Assembly: GCF_034347405.1 (NCBI RefSeq)
Contig: NZ_CP133778.1
Location: 1,240,001 to 1,304,000 of the forward strand
Reading direction: 5' to 3'
Length of the DNA: 64,000 nt
From: Pseudomonas sp. CCC3.1
GTDB taxonomy: Bacteria; Pseudomonadota; Gammaproteobacteria; Pseudomonadales; Pseudomonadaceae
Shown here: one piece after another, positions 24,746 to 33,259 of the stretch
Layout of the letters: each line of letters opens with the position of its first letter
How positions within the stretch are numbered: the stretch's first letter is position 1
Program-made: the position numbers and the translations under genes
The notes under the pieces: model-generated
What the model was told of the DNA's origin: nothing
The model's input: the letters and a program-made list of their open reading frames with translations, nothing else
Databases searched by the model: none

Positions 24746-25015
24746 TTACTTGTTCTCTGGCGTTGGCTCAGTCGCTGCTGGGGCAGCTTGACCGGCTTCT
24801 TTAGCCGCCGCTTCATTCGATTCAGCCTGAGCTTTAGCCGCTTCGGCGTTCTCTTTGGCTGCATCGTTCACTTTGTCTTGAGCTTCAGACATTTTTTGTT
24901 GAGCTTGCTCAGCGTGCTGATTAGCGTCTTGAGCTTTGTCTTCGGATTTTTTATCGCAAGCAGCAAGGCCCAGAGTGGCGGCAAGCATCAAGGCAACAGC
25001 AAAAGTATTACGCAT
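24746..25015 (-). CDS. Small alanine-rich lipoprotein
   Basis: 89 residues from ATG 25015, with AAGGAG eight to ten bases upstream. A lipoprotein signal ends in LGLAAC, so the mature protein starts at about Cys20 with DKKSEDK. The rest is a charged, alanine-rich sequence (AEQAQQKMSEAQDKVNDAAK) with a heptad-like spacing, suggesting a helix or coiled coil, then a Pro/Ala tail. I do not recognise a specific function; it resembles small envelope lipoproteins in build only. The Asp after the lipid-modified Cys would favour inner-membrane retention under the E. coli rule, which may not hold in Pseudomonas. Confidence 0.78.
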   Translation of the reverse strand: MRNTFAVALMLAATLGLAACDKKSEDKAQDANQHAEQAQQKMSEAQDKVNDAAKENAEAAKAQAESNEAAAKEAGQAAPAATEPTPENK

Positions 25016-25092
25016 CGGGTGTTTCTCCTTATGAGTGTCTCTACGGGGCGTTTGAGCTTGTCCGCGCGAGTTAAGTTCCTTTGTCATGCAGA

Positions 25093-25123
25093 TATATAAG
25101 TAGTGCCGCCCGCACAGAATCAA
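25093..25123 (-). promoter_or_regulatory. Possible promoter of the small lipoprotein gene
   Basis: On the minus strand TTGATT (25123-25118) is followed after 19 bases by TATATA (25098-25093). The spacing is long, so this is tentative. Confidence 0.3.
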
Positions 25124-25142
25124 TTGGTAAAAAGTATCAGGC

Positions 25143-25170
25143 CTTGAAATCCCGAGTTCAGGCCCCAACT
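25143..25170 (+). promoter_or_regulatory. sigma32 heat-shock promoter of htpG
   Basis: CTTGAAA (25143-25149), 13-base spacer, CCCCAACT (25163-25170), close to the RpoH consensus CTTGAAA-N13-15-CCCCATNT and 67 bases before the htpG start. Confidence 0.75.
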
Positions 25171-25237
25171 TTCATCACATCCCGCCGCCAACCCTCTTGG
25201 GCGTGGCTCATGCCATCTAATTCGGAGTTTGATAACA

Positions 25238-27142
25238 ATGAGCGTGGAAACTCAAAAGGAAACCCTGGGCTTCCAGACCGAGGTCAAGCAACTCTTGCAC
25301 CTCATGATCCATTCGCTGTACTCCAACAAGGAAATCTTCCTTCGCGAGTTGATCTCGAACGCCTCTGATGCTGTCGATAAATTACGTTTTGAAGCGCTGT
25401 CCAAACCAGAACTTCTGGAAGGCGGCGACGAACTTAAAATCCGTGTGAGCTTCGACAAGGACGCCAAGACCGTCACCCTCGAAGACAACGGCATCGGTAT
25501 GAACCGTGATGACGTGATCGCCCACCTGGGGACGATTGCCAAATCCGGCACTGCCGACTTCATGAAAAATCTCTCGGGCGATCAGAAGAAAGATTCGAAC
25601 CTGATCGGCCAGTTTGGCGTGGGCTTCTACTCGGCCTTCATCGTTGCCGACAAAGTTGACGTCTACAGCCGTCGTGCCGGTACGCCAGCGAGCGAAGGCG
25701 TGCACTGGTCTTCCAAAGGCGAAGGCGATTTTGAAGTCGAGAACGTCGAAAAAGCCACGCGCGGTACCACCATTGTTCTGCACCTCAAGTCCGGCGACGA
25801 CGAGTTCGCTGACGGCTGGCGCCTGCGCAACATCATTAAAAAGTATTCCGATCACATCGCTTTGCCGATCGAGTTGCCGAAAGAGCAGGCTGTTGCCGAA
25901 GGTGAAGAAGCCCCTGCGCAGGAATGGGAAACCGTTAACCGCGCCAGCGCCCTGTGGACCCGTCCTCGCACTGACGTGAAAGACGAGGAATATCAGGAGT
26001 TCTACAAGCACATCGCCCACGACTTTGAAAACCCGCTGGCCTGGAGCCACAACAAGGTTGAAGGCAAGCTTGAATACAGCTCGCTGCTCTATGTTCCGGC
26101 ACGTGCACCGTTCGACCTGTACCAGCGTGAAGCGCCAAAAGGCCTGAAGCTGTACGTGCAACGTGTGTTTGTGATGGATCAGGCTGAGTCGTTCCTGCCG
26201 CTGTACCTGCGCTTCATCAAAGGCGTGGTCGACTCCAATGACCTGTCGCTGAACGTGTCGCGTGAAATTCTGCAGAAAGACCCGATCATCGATTCCATGA
26301 AGTCGGCGCTGACCAAGCGCGTACTCGACATGCTGGAAAAACTGGCGAAGAACGAGCCTGAGAAATACCAGGGCTTCTGGAAAAACTTCGGTCAGGTGAT
26401 GAAAGAAGGCCCGGCTGAAGATTTCGCCAACAAAGAAAAAATCGCCGGTCTGCTGCGTTTTGCATCGACCCACGGCAATGACGGCGAGCAAAACGTTTCG
26501 CTGACCGAGTACCTGGCGCGTGCCAAAGAAGGTCAGGACAAGATCTACTACCTGACCGGTGAAACCTACGCACAGGTCAAAAACAGCCCGCACCTGGAAG
26601 TCTTCCGCAAGAAAGGCATCGAAGTGCTGTTGCTGACCGATCGCATCGACGAGTGGCTGATGAGCTACCTCAGCGATTTCGACGGCAAGAGCTTTGTTGA
26701 CGTGGCACGCGGTGACCTCGATCTGGGCAACCTGGACTCCGAAGAGGACAAGAAAGCCGCAGAAGAAGTGGCCAAGGCCAAAGAAGGTCTGGTTGAGCGT
26801 ATCAAAGCCGCGCTGGGCGAAAGCGTCAGTGAGGTGCGTGTATCGCACCGCCTGACCGACTCGCCGGCCATTTTGGCCATCGGTGAGCAAGACCTGGGTC
26901 TGCAGATGCGCCAGATCCTGGAAGCCAGCGGCCAGAAAGTACCGGACTCCAAGCCTATCTTCGAATTCAACCCGGCTCACCCGCTGATCGAAAAACTGGA
27001 TGCGGAGCAGAGCGAAGAGCGTTTCGGCGACCTGTCGCACATCCTCTTCGACCAAGCAGCTCTGGCGGCCGGTGACAGCTTGAAAGACCCTGCAGCGTAT
27101 GTCCGTCGGCTAAATAAGTTGTTAGTTGAGTTGTCCGTGTAA
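25238..27142 (+). CDS. htpG: Chaperone HtpG (Hsp90)
   Basis: 634 residues from ATG 25238 (MSVETQKETLGFQTEV), with GGAG upstream; an ATG nine bases earlier is less well placed. The GHKL ATPase domain is complete: ELISNASDAVDKLRFEAL, DNGIGMNRDDV, GQFGVGFYSAFIV and GTTIVLHL. The middle-domain arginine region (LNVSREILQ) and a C-terminal dimerisation domain follow. It is a cytosolic ATP-dependent chaperone. A heat-shock promoter stands in front and a clear terminator behind, so it is a single-gene unit. Confidence 0.96.
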   Translation: MSVETQKETLGFQTEVKQLLHLMIHSLYSNKEIFLRELISNASDAVDKLRFEALSKPELLEGGDELKIRVSFDKDAKTVTLEDNGIGMNRDDVIAHLGTIAKSGTADFMKNLSGDQKKDSNLIGQFGVGFYSAFIVADKVDVYSRRAGTPASEGVHWSSKGEGDFEVENVEKATRGTTIVLHLKSGDDEFADGWRLRNIIKKYSDHIALPIELPKEQAVAEGEEAPAQEWETVNRASALWTRPRTDVKDEEYQEFYKHIAHDFENPLAWSHNKVEGKLEYSSLLYVPARAPFDLYQREAPKGLKLYVQRVFVMDQAESFLPLYLRFIKGVVDSNDLSLNVSREILQKDPIIDSMKSALTKRVLDMLEKLAKNEPEKYQGFWKNFGQVMKEGPAEDFANKEKIAGLLRFASTHGNDGEQNVSLTEYLARAKEGQDKIYYLTGETYAQVKNSPHLEVFRKKGIEVLLLTDRIDEWLMSYLSDFDGKSFVDVARGDLDLGNLDSEEDKKAAEEVAKAKEGLVERIKAALGESVSEVRVSHRLTDSPAILAIGEQDLGLQMRQILEASGQKVPDSKPIFEFNPAHPLIEKLDAEQSEERFGDLSHILFDQAALAAGDSLKDPAAYVRRLNKLLVELSV

Positions 27143-27148
27143 CACGTC

Positions 27149-27178
27149 TATAAAAACCCGCTTCGGCGGGTTTTTTTT
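27149..27178 (+). terminator. htpG terminator
   Basis: AAACCCGC-TTC-GGCGGGTTTTTTTT, a compact hairpin with a long T run. Confidence 0.88.
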
Positions 27179-27200
27179 GTTTTGAATTCAGGAGTTTTTG

Positions 27201-27929
27201 ATGAAATCAATTACGGTCAGTTCTGTGGTTTATCAAATCGATGGCCAAGCGTACGAAGGCCGTCTTGCCTACGACCCGAGCCGCGAAGATCCGCTGCCGG
27301 GTTTGTTGATGGCGCCGAACTGGATGGGCATCAGCGCTGGTGCCGAGGAAATCGCCAAATCCGTGGCCGAGCAGGGCTATGTGGTCTTGATCGCAGATTT
27401 GTACGGCCAAGGCGTTCGCCCAACCAACGCTGATCAAGCCGCCAATGCCATGATGCCGCTGAAAAATGACCGTGCCTTGCTGCGCAAGCGCATGCAGGCG
27501 GCCTACGCTGCGCTGAAAAAGCAAACTGAGCCCAAGGTCGATAGCAATCAATTGGCGACCTTTGGTTTCTGTTTTGGTGGGTGTTGCTCGCTGGAGCTTG
27601 CGCGTGATGGCGCTGAGCTTAAGGCTGTGGTGTCTTTCCATGGCTCACTGGATACGCCTGCCCCGGCAGACGCCAAAAACATTACCGGCTCCGTTTTGGT
27701 GCTGCACGGTGCGTCTGACCCGTTGGTGCCTCATGAGCAGTTGCCAGCGTTTGAAGATGAAATGAACGCAGCGGGCGTGGACTGGCAACTGACCAGCTAC
27801 GGCGGCGCGGTGCATTCTTTCACCGACCCGCACGCCAACGTGCCCGGCAAAATGATGTACGACGCCAAGACCGCGCACCGTGCTTTCACCGCCATGCACA
27901 ACCTGTTGGATGAAGTGTTCCGCGACTAA
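27201..27929 (+). CDS. Dienelactone hydrolase family protein
   Basis: 242 residues from ATG 27201, with AGGAG upstream. The DLH fold is clear: GLLMAPNWMGISAGAEEIAKSVAEQGYVVLIADLYG, the nucleophile elbow GFCFGGCCSLEL with cysteine in place of serine (near residue 118), the acid in HGASDPLVP and the histidine in GGAVHSFTDP. DLH enzymes hydrolyse dienelactones in chlorocatechol breakdown, but many chromosomal members act on other esters or are of unknown substrate. There is no aromatic degradation gene nearby, so the substrate is open. Confidence 0.85.
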   Translation: MKSITVSSVVYQIDGQAYEGRLAYDPSREDPLPGLLMAPNWMGISAGAEEIAKSVAEQGYVVLIADLYGQGVRPTNADQAANAMMPLKNDRALLRKRMQAAYAALKKQTEPKVDSNQLATFGFCFGGCCSLELARDGAELKAVVSFHGSLDTPAPADAKNITGSVLVLHGASDPLVPHEQLPAFEDEMNAAGVDWQLTSYGGAVHSFTDPHANVPGKMMYDAKTAHRAFTAMHNLLDEVFRD

Positions 27930-27945
27930 CGCAGAGAACAGCCCT

Positions 27946-28012
27946 TGTAGGAGCGAGCTTGTCTCGCGATCTTTTGATCTTAAAAAGATCGCGAGACAAG
28001 CTCGCTCCTACA
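27946..28012. repeat. REP palindrome (TGTAGGAGCGAGCTTGTC type)
   Basis: 30-base arms (27946-27975 and 27983-28012) are perfect inverted repeats around a 7-base loop. The same unit recurs at 36203-36270. It lies between convergent genes and can serve as a transcription stop for both. Confidence 0.88.
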
Positions 28013-28029
28013 GGATTTATATTTATTTT

Positions 28030-29370
28030 CTAAGTCGAACGCTCAATCGTTTCACTCACGGTCAAATCACGCATCAGCAGCGCATAGCTCAAATCCACCT
28101 GTTCGGGGATCGGCATGTACACCGTGTGCCCATCGCCCGGCGCCACTTGAATCGGTAACCCAGCGCTGTTGTGCAGTTGGTCCAGATCAAAGTGGTAATT
28201 GCCGCGCGGGGTCATCAATTCCATATGATCGCCCAGCGCAAAACGGTTTTTGACTTTCACCTCGGCCAGCCCCTTGCGCCGCTCCCCGGTCAGCTCTCCG
28301 ACAAACTGCTGGCGATGCGATAACGAGCTGCCATGCAAGTAGTTCTGATACTCGTCATGCACATGCCGCCGCAAAAAGCCTTCGGTGTAACCCCGTTGCG
28401 CCAGTGATTCCAGATCGCTCATCAGGCTGCGGTCGAATTCACGACCGGCCACTGCGTCATCAATTGCCTTTCGATACACCTGTGTGGCGCGCGCGCAGTA
28501 AAAGTGTGACTTGGTCCGGCCTTCGATTTTCAGCGAGTGCACGCCCATTTCAGTCAGCCGTGCCACGTGCTGAACAGCGCGCAGGTCTTTGGAGTTCATG
28601 ATGTAGGTGCCGTGTTCGTCTTCGTACGCCGACATCGGTTCGTCCGGGCGGTTGGCTTCGTGCAGCACGAATACCTCGTCGGTCGGCGCGCCCAGGCCAA
28701 GCGTGGGCTCAACCACCTTCACCACATTGCCGAGTTCGTTTTCAGTGCCGGGTTTTGCCTCGTACTTCCAGCGACACGCATTGGTGCAACTGCCCTGGTT
28801 GGCGTCGCGCTTATTCATATAGCCGGATAACAGGCAACGGCCGGAGTAGGCCATGCACAGTGCGCCATGCACGAAAATTTCCAGTTCCATGCCCGGTACT
28901 TGCTCACGGATTTCTTCGATCTCTTCCAACGACAGCTCACGGGACAAGATGATCCTGCTCAAGCCTTGTTGGCGCCAGAATTCGGCACTGGCCCAGTTCA
29001 CGGTATTGGCCTGAACTGACAAGTGAATCGGCATTGTCGGGAAGTGCTGGCGAACCAGCATGATCAGCCCTGGGTCGGACATGATCAGTGCATCCGGGCC
29101 CATGGCAATCACCGGAGCCAGGTCTTTGAGAAAGGTGCGCAGCTTGGCGTTATGCGGAGCAATGTTGACTACCACATAGAAGCGTTTGCCTTGGGCCTGA
29201 GCCTGCGCGATGCCGATGGCCAGGTTGTCGTGGTCAAACTCGTTGTTACGCACCCGCAAGCTGTAGCGCGGTTGTCCTGCGTAGACGGCATCGGCGCCAT
29301 AGGCAAAGGCGTAGCGCATGTTTTTCAGGGTGCCAGCAGGGGCGAGGAGTTCGGGCGGGACGAGGGGCAT
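28030..29370 (-). CDS. trhP: tRNA U34 hydroxylation protein TrhP (YegQ, U32 family)
   Basis: 446 residues of the peptidase U32 / YegQ family. Seen are LLAPAGTLKNMRYAFAYGADAVYAG at the N-terminus, ELEIFVHGALCMAYSGRCLLSGYM, and GSCTNACRWKY with the conserved cysteines that probably hold an Fe-S cluster. The ELKIEGR-type segment (SLKIEGRTKSHFY) is also present. YegQ/TrhP is needed for the prephenate-dependent hydroxylation of U34 in several tRNAs. Older records call it a collagenase-like protease; that activity is not supported here. Confidence 0.9.
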   Translation of the reverse strand: MPLVPPELLAPAGTLKNMRYAFAYGADAVYAGQPRYSLRVRNNEFDHDNLAIGIAQAQAQGKRFYVVVNIAPHNAKLRTFLKDLAPVIAMGPDALIMSDPGLIMLVRQHFPTMPIHLSVQANTVNWASAEFWRQQGLSRIILSRELSLEEIEEIREQVPGMELEIFVHGALCMAYSGRCLLSGYMNKRDANQGSCTNACRWKYEAKPGTENELGNVVKVVEPTLGLGAPTDEVFVLHEANRPDEPMSAYEDEHGTYIMNSKDLRAVQHVARLTEMGVHSLKIEGRTKSHFYCARATQVYRKAIDDAVAGREFDRSLMSDLESLAQRGYTEGFLRRHVHDEYQNYLHGSSLSHRQQFVGELTGERRKGLAEVKVKNRFALGDHMELMTPRGNYHFDLDQLHNSAGLPIQVAPGDGHTVYMPIPEQVDLSYALLMRDLTVSETIERST

Positions 29371-29452
29371 GGTCGGGTCATTCGCAAAAGGGCGCGATGG
29401 TAGTCGAGCCCAGTTGCAGGCTTATTGATCTGGATCTACAAACCCGCGTTTG

Positions 29453-30322
29453 TTACAGCGGCCGATACTGCATGTGGAAGTTCAAGCTCGCCGACTGCCC
29501 CTTGTGCAAGAGCTGCAAGCCCGGCCGCCCTGGCAAATGATGAGCATTGACCGGGTGGCTCACGGGTTCGAAGCAGAAGAAGTCTTCACCGGGCGGGCAA
29601 TACACCAGGCAGTACGGGCTGTTGGTCGCCAAGCATTCCAATGCATAACCCAAGTCCGGCTGGCTGATCAGTGCACAGCCATCCCAGCCGGTAAAGCAGT
29701 TGTCGAGCCGTCTTTGGGGCAAGGCGTTGAGTCGATTAAAGTCCCAGTCATCCGGCAGCGGCACACGTTCTGTGGGCAAACCCAGCACATCGCAGAGCCA
29801 AACCTGCGAGGTGTTGGCCTGTAAACGTGTGTTGGCCGTGCGCGGTAAATAAGGATGCAACCCCAAGCCGTGCCAGGCGGCGTGCTCGTCCTGATGCGTC
29901 ACGCTCAGCTCAATACTCAACTGGCCGCGCTCCAAGGTGTAACGCAGTGTGGCCCGATAGGCGAAAGGGTGATGGCTGTCGAGTTGCAGGCAGGCGCAGT
30001 GCGCTGTGTGTTCAATCACATCCCAGGCTTGCTGCCAGGCGCTGCCATGGATTGGCAAAGCCACGGCGGGGTTGTTGGGCTCCAGCGCAAACCAGTGGTC
30101 GGGGCCGTCAAAGCCACCCCCGCCGATCCGGTTCGACCACGGCACCAGCGGGTAACAGGCCAGTTGATTGGCCGAACCGCTGCTCAGTGCCTGGGCCGCG
30201 CTGGCCCGAAGCAAGGGTTGGCCACTGGCAATCACCTGCCAACTGGCGATGCTGCCCCCGATGTGTGGAGCAAGGGTCAGGCGGGTCAGGCCGTCTTCGA
30301 GGGTCAGCAGGTTTACGGACAT
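29453..30322 (-). CDS. Aldose 1-epimerase (galactose mutarotase-like)
   Basis: 289 residues. The family pattern includes LTLAPHIGGSIASW at the N-terminus, CYPLVPWSNRIGGGGF (active-site arginine), LPIHGSAWQQAW (histidine) and GLGLHPYLPR with another conserved histidine. It converts alpha and beta anomers of hexoses or hexose derivatives. It sits 27 bases downstream of the EamA transporter gene on the same strand, so the two probably form an operon; the sugar is not known. Confidence 0.85.
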   Translation of the reverse strand: MSVNLLTLEDGLTRLTLAPHIGGSIASWQVIASGQPLLRASAAQALSSGSANQLACYPLVPWSNRIGGGGFDGPDHWFALEPNNPAVALPIHGSAWQQAWDVIEHTAHCACLQLDSHHPFAYRATLRYTLERGQLSIELSVTHQDEHAAWHGLGLHPYLPRTANTRLQANTSQVWLCDVLGLPTERVPLPDDWDFNRLNALPQRRLDNCFTGWDGCALISQPDLGYALECLATNSPYCLVYCPPGEDFFCFEPVSHPVNAHHLPGRPGLQLLHKGQSASLNFHMQYRPL

Positions 30323-30349
30323 CGTTGTCTACCCCACGTCAATGAACGA

Positions 30350-31264
30350 TTAATCGGCGGCACGGCGCCACGTCAGCATCACAATGCCTGCGACCACAAT
30401 CAGACCGCCGATGACCTGACCGCTGCTGAGCACTTGGTCGAGGATCAGCCAGCCGAACAGCAGGCTCGCCACTGGCTCCACGTTCATCACCGGCGCGTTT
30501 TTGGCCATGTTCAAGCGCGTCATGCAGATAAACAGCAGGCAGAATCCTAGTCCATAAAGCACCACCAGGCAGGCGAGGGCGGTCCAGCCGGTGGATGAAC
30601 TGGGCAGCGACACGCCGCCGGGCAATACGCCACTGACCCCGGCCAACGCGGCAGCGCTGAACACAATCAGCATCGTCAACATGCTACGCACGGTGCCACG
30701 CAGGCTCGACAGCTTGTGATCGGTGATCCACAGCGCACAGGCAAACACGGACGCGGCGGCAAAGCCGAACAGAATGCCCTCCAGCCATTGCGCTTCGCTT
30801 GTGTGCTGATTAGACAGACGTTCGGGCACGTCCAGCGCAAACACCAGGCCGCACATGATCAGCCCCATCAGCATGGCTGCGCGTCGCGAGGGTGGGGAGC
30901 CGCCCAGCGCCCAGGTCAACAACACCAACAGAATCGGCGCCACGTTACCGATCAGCAGCGCGAGCGCCACAGGGATGCGTGCCACGGCCGAATAAATAAA
31001 GAAACTCTGCGCGGCGATCAACAGCCCCAGCAGCAATTGCCAGCGCCAGTTGGCAGGGGTTAACCGAGGGCGTTCACGCTGCCACAACACCAGGCTGGTC
31101 AGCACCAGCAGCGTCACCCCGGCACGGCACAAAATGGCCAGCAACAGGCCGGTGTCATGGTCGAAGGCAATGCGTGCGGCAATGTGATTACCGGCGAATG
31201 CACAGGCCAGCAACACCAGAATCAATACCGCGATATGGCGGGGAAATAGTGCAGGAGCAGACAT
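30350..31264 (-). CDS. EamA/DMT family transporter
   Basis: 304 residues from ATG 31264, chosen because AAGGAGG lies about ten bases upstream. Ten membrane helices are expected; two EamA repeats are visible, the first starting at IAVLILVLLACAFAGNHIAARIAF and the second around AQWLEGILFGFAAASVFACALW. The C-terminal MNVEPVASLLFGWLILDQVLSSGQVIGG pattern is characteristic. Such proteins export metabolites or amino acids. Substrate unknown; coupled with an aldose 1-epimerase-like gene downstream. Confidence 0.85.
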   Translation of the reverse strand: MSAPALFPRHIAVLILVLLACAFAGNHIAARIAFDHDTGLLLAILCRAGVTLLVLTSLVLWQRERPRLTPANWRWQLLLGLLIAAQSFFIYSAVARIPVALALLIGNVAPILLVLLTWALGGSPPSRRAAMLMGLIMCGLVFALDVPERLSNQHTSEAQWLEGILFGFAAASVFACALWITDHKLSSLRGTVRSMLTMLIVFSAAALAGVSGVLPGGVSLPSSSTGWTALACLVVLYGLGFCLLFICMTRLNMAKNAPVMNVEPVASLLFGWLILDQVLSSGQVIGGLIVVAGIVMLTWRRAAD

Positions 31265-31312
31265 AAGCAACCAGCCTCCTTGGCTGGATAAACACCGATG
31301 GTATCGGCGAAC

Positions 31313-31380
31313 AATCTGTAGTCGCTGCCGCAGGCTGCGAGCTTTTAAAAGCTCGCAGCCTGCGGCAGCGACTACAGATT
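31313..31380. repeat. Perfect 68-bp palindrome (REP type)
   Basis: Both 34-base arms (31313-31346 and 31347-31380) are exact inverted repeats centred on TTTTAAAA. It lies between the dctM stop and the EamA gene on the same strand and probably ends the hexuronate operon transcript. Its GTAGTCGCTGCCG core recurs at 61907-61998 and, with changes, at 38777-38833. Confidence 0.9.
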
Positions 31381-31389
31381 TTTGGGGGG

Positions 31390-32670
31390 TTACAACACCA
31401 TGCTTGGCAGCCACAGCGAGATGGCCGGTACGTAGGTCACTAGCATCAAGACTGCGAACAACGCCAGGTAGAACGGCAGCAAGGCTTTAACGGTGTTTTC
31501 GATAGTGACTTTGCCCACCGCAGCGCCCACGAACAGCACCGCGCCCACCGGCGGTGTTATAAGCCCGATCCCCAGGTTCACCAGCATGATCATGCCGAAG
31601 TGCACCGGGTCGACGCCGATGCCAATAATCACCGGCAGCAGAATCGGGGTCAGGATCAAGATCAGCGGTGCCATGTCCATCACCGTGCCCAGCAGCAGCA
31701 ACATCACGTTGATGCACATCAGGATCACGTAGCGGTTATCTGACAGTGTCAGAAACGCAGTCGTGATTTTCATCGGGATTTCCATCAGCGTCAGGATGTA
31801 ACCGAAGCTGGCGGCAAAACCGATCAAGATCATCACGATGGAAATAGTGCGCACGGCCCGGTGCATCAGCTTGGGCAGGTCGCGCCATTTGTAGTCGCGG
31901 TAGATAAACATGGTGACGAAGAACGCCCACAGCACAGCAATCGCGGCTGATTCGGTGGCGGTGAAAACCCCCGTCAAGATGCCGCCCAGGATGATGACCA
32001 TGGCCATCATGCCCCAGAGTGCCTCACCGGCGATTTTCAGCGCCTTTTTCAGCGGGATCACTTCGCCTTTGGGGTAGTTGCGCTTACGCGCGAAGATCAT
32101 GCACAGGCCCATGAGCACTGCACTGAGCAGCAGCCCCGGCATGATCCCGGCCATAAACAGTGAGGCGATCGACACCGTGCCGCCCGCGGCCAGTGAGTAC
32201 AGCACCGAGTTGTGGCTGGGTGGCGTCAGCAGCGCTTGTACCGAGCCGCTGACAGTCACGGCCGTGGAGAACTCGCGAGGGTAGCCAGCCCGTTCCATCT
32301 CGGGAATCAGTACCGAGCCCACCGAGGCCGTATCCGCCACCGACGAGCCGGAAATCGCGCCGAAGAAGGTCGAAGCCACAATGTTGACCAGCGACAGGCC
32401 GCCGCGCACGAAGCCCACCAGTACCCCGGCAAACGCTACCAGCCTGCGCGACATGCCGCCCTCGGCCATGATCGCGCCCGCCAGGACGAAGAAGGGGATC
32501 GCCAGCAGCGAGAACTTGTTCACGCCTCCGGCCACTTGAATCATCAGGGCATCGAACGGAATATCGATCCACCAGGCACCGACCAACGCTGACAGGCCCA
32601 AGGCATAAGCGACCGGCATACCGAGCAGAATCAGGGCAATAAAGCTGCCCAACAATATGAAAGCATCCAT
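31390..32670 (-). CDS. dctM: TRAP transporter large permease (DctM)
   Basis: 426 residues with about twelve hydrophobic segments. Typical DctM features are FFVLAGAIMAEGGMSRRL, ASTFFGAISGSSVADTASVGSVLIPEM, SGSVQALLTPPSHNSVLYS and LGIGLITPPVGAVLFV. It is the sodium-driven translocation subunit in the inner membrane. Its ATG follows the dctQ stop directly. Operon context (udh, lactonase) points to a hexuronate substrate. Last gene of the operon, followed by a perfect palindrome. Confidence 0.92.
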   Translation of the reverse strand: MDAFILLGSFIALILLGMPVAYALGLSALVGAWWIDIPFDALMIQVAGGVNKFSLLAIPFFVLAGAIMAEGGMSRRLVAFAGVLVGFVRGGLSLVNIVASTFFGAISGSSVADTASVGSVLIPEMERAGYPREFSTAVTVSGSVQALLTPPSHNSVLYSLAAGGTVSIASLFMAGIMPGLLLSAVLMGLCMIFARKRNYPKGEVIPLKKALKIAGEALWGMMAMVIILGGILTGVFTATESAAIAVLWAFFVTMFIYRDYKWRDLPKLMHRAVRTISIVMILIGFAASFGYILTLMEIPMKITTAFLTLSDNRYVILMCINVMLLLLGTVMDMAPLILILTPILLPVIIGIGVDPVHFGMIMLVNLGIGLITPPVGAVLFVGAAVGKVTIENTVKALLPFYLALFAVLMLVTYVPAISLWLPSMVL

Positions 32671-33198
32671 TTATACGGCCTCTTCGCTGGCTTCTACGAT
32701 GTCGAACCGCACGGCTCGGCGATGGCTTTGGTCACCCAGGAAGAGTTTTTCCAAGACGAAGACCAGAGTGATGAGGCCGCCCAAGGGAATGGGCAAATAG
32801 GAAATACCCACCCGCATGCCCGGCATCTCACCGAGAAACTGGTTCCAGGTGGTTGCACAGAGCTTGAAACCCTTGACCGTCATAAACAGGCAGACGATGA
32901 CCATCAGGATTTGTACCAGCACAGCTACGTGCTTGCGCACCTGTGCAGGCATGCGTTCAACCGCCATCGCCACCGCCATGTGCGCGCCAGCGCGATAACT
33001 GGCGGCAGCGCCGAAGAAGGTAAAGACCACCATCAGCAAAATTGAGGTGGGTTCTGGCCAACTGGAGCCGGAGCCCAAGACGTAACGGGCAAAGATGCCC
33101 CAGGGAATGATCAGGCTCATGGTCAGCACCGACAACCCGGCGATCCCGATACAGACCCTGTACAGCAAGTCGTTAAAACGCAGTACGGTATTTTTCAT
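32671..33198 (-). CDS. dctQ: TRAP transporter small permease (DctQ)
   Basis: 175 residues from ATG 33198; a GTG twelve bases upstream is possible but has no ribosome site. Four membrane helices, with the family pattern FARYVLGSGSSWPEPTSILLMVVFTFFGAA and YRAGAHMAVAM in the first half. It pairs with DctM to form the TRAP membrane complex. Confidence 0.88.
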   Translation of the reverse strand: MKNTVLRFNDLLYRVCIGIAGLSVLTMSLIIPWGIFARYVLGSGSSWPEPTSILLMVVFTFFGAAASYRAGAHMAVAMAVERMPAQVRKHVAVLVQILMVIVCLFMTVKGFKLCATTWNQFLGEMPGMRVGISYLPIPLGGLITLVFVLEKLFLGDQSHRRAVRFDIVEASEEAV

Positions 33199-33259
33199 GG
33201 GGCTCACCACTGCAGCGGAAACGGGCTCGCGCCCGCCACCGCGGCGTTATCGGACAGGC

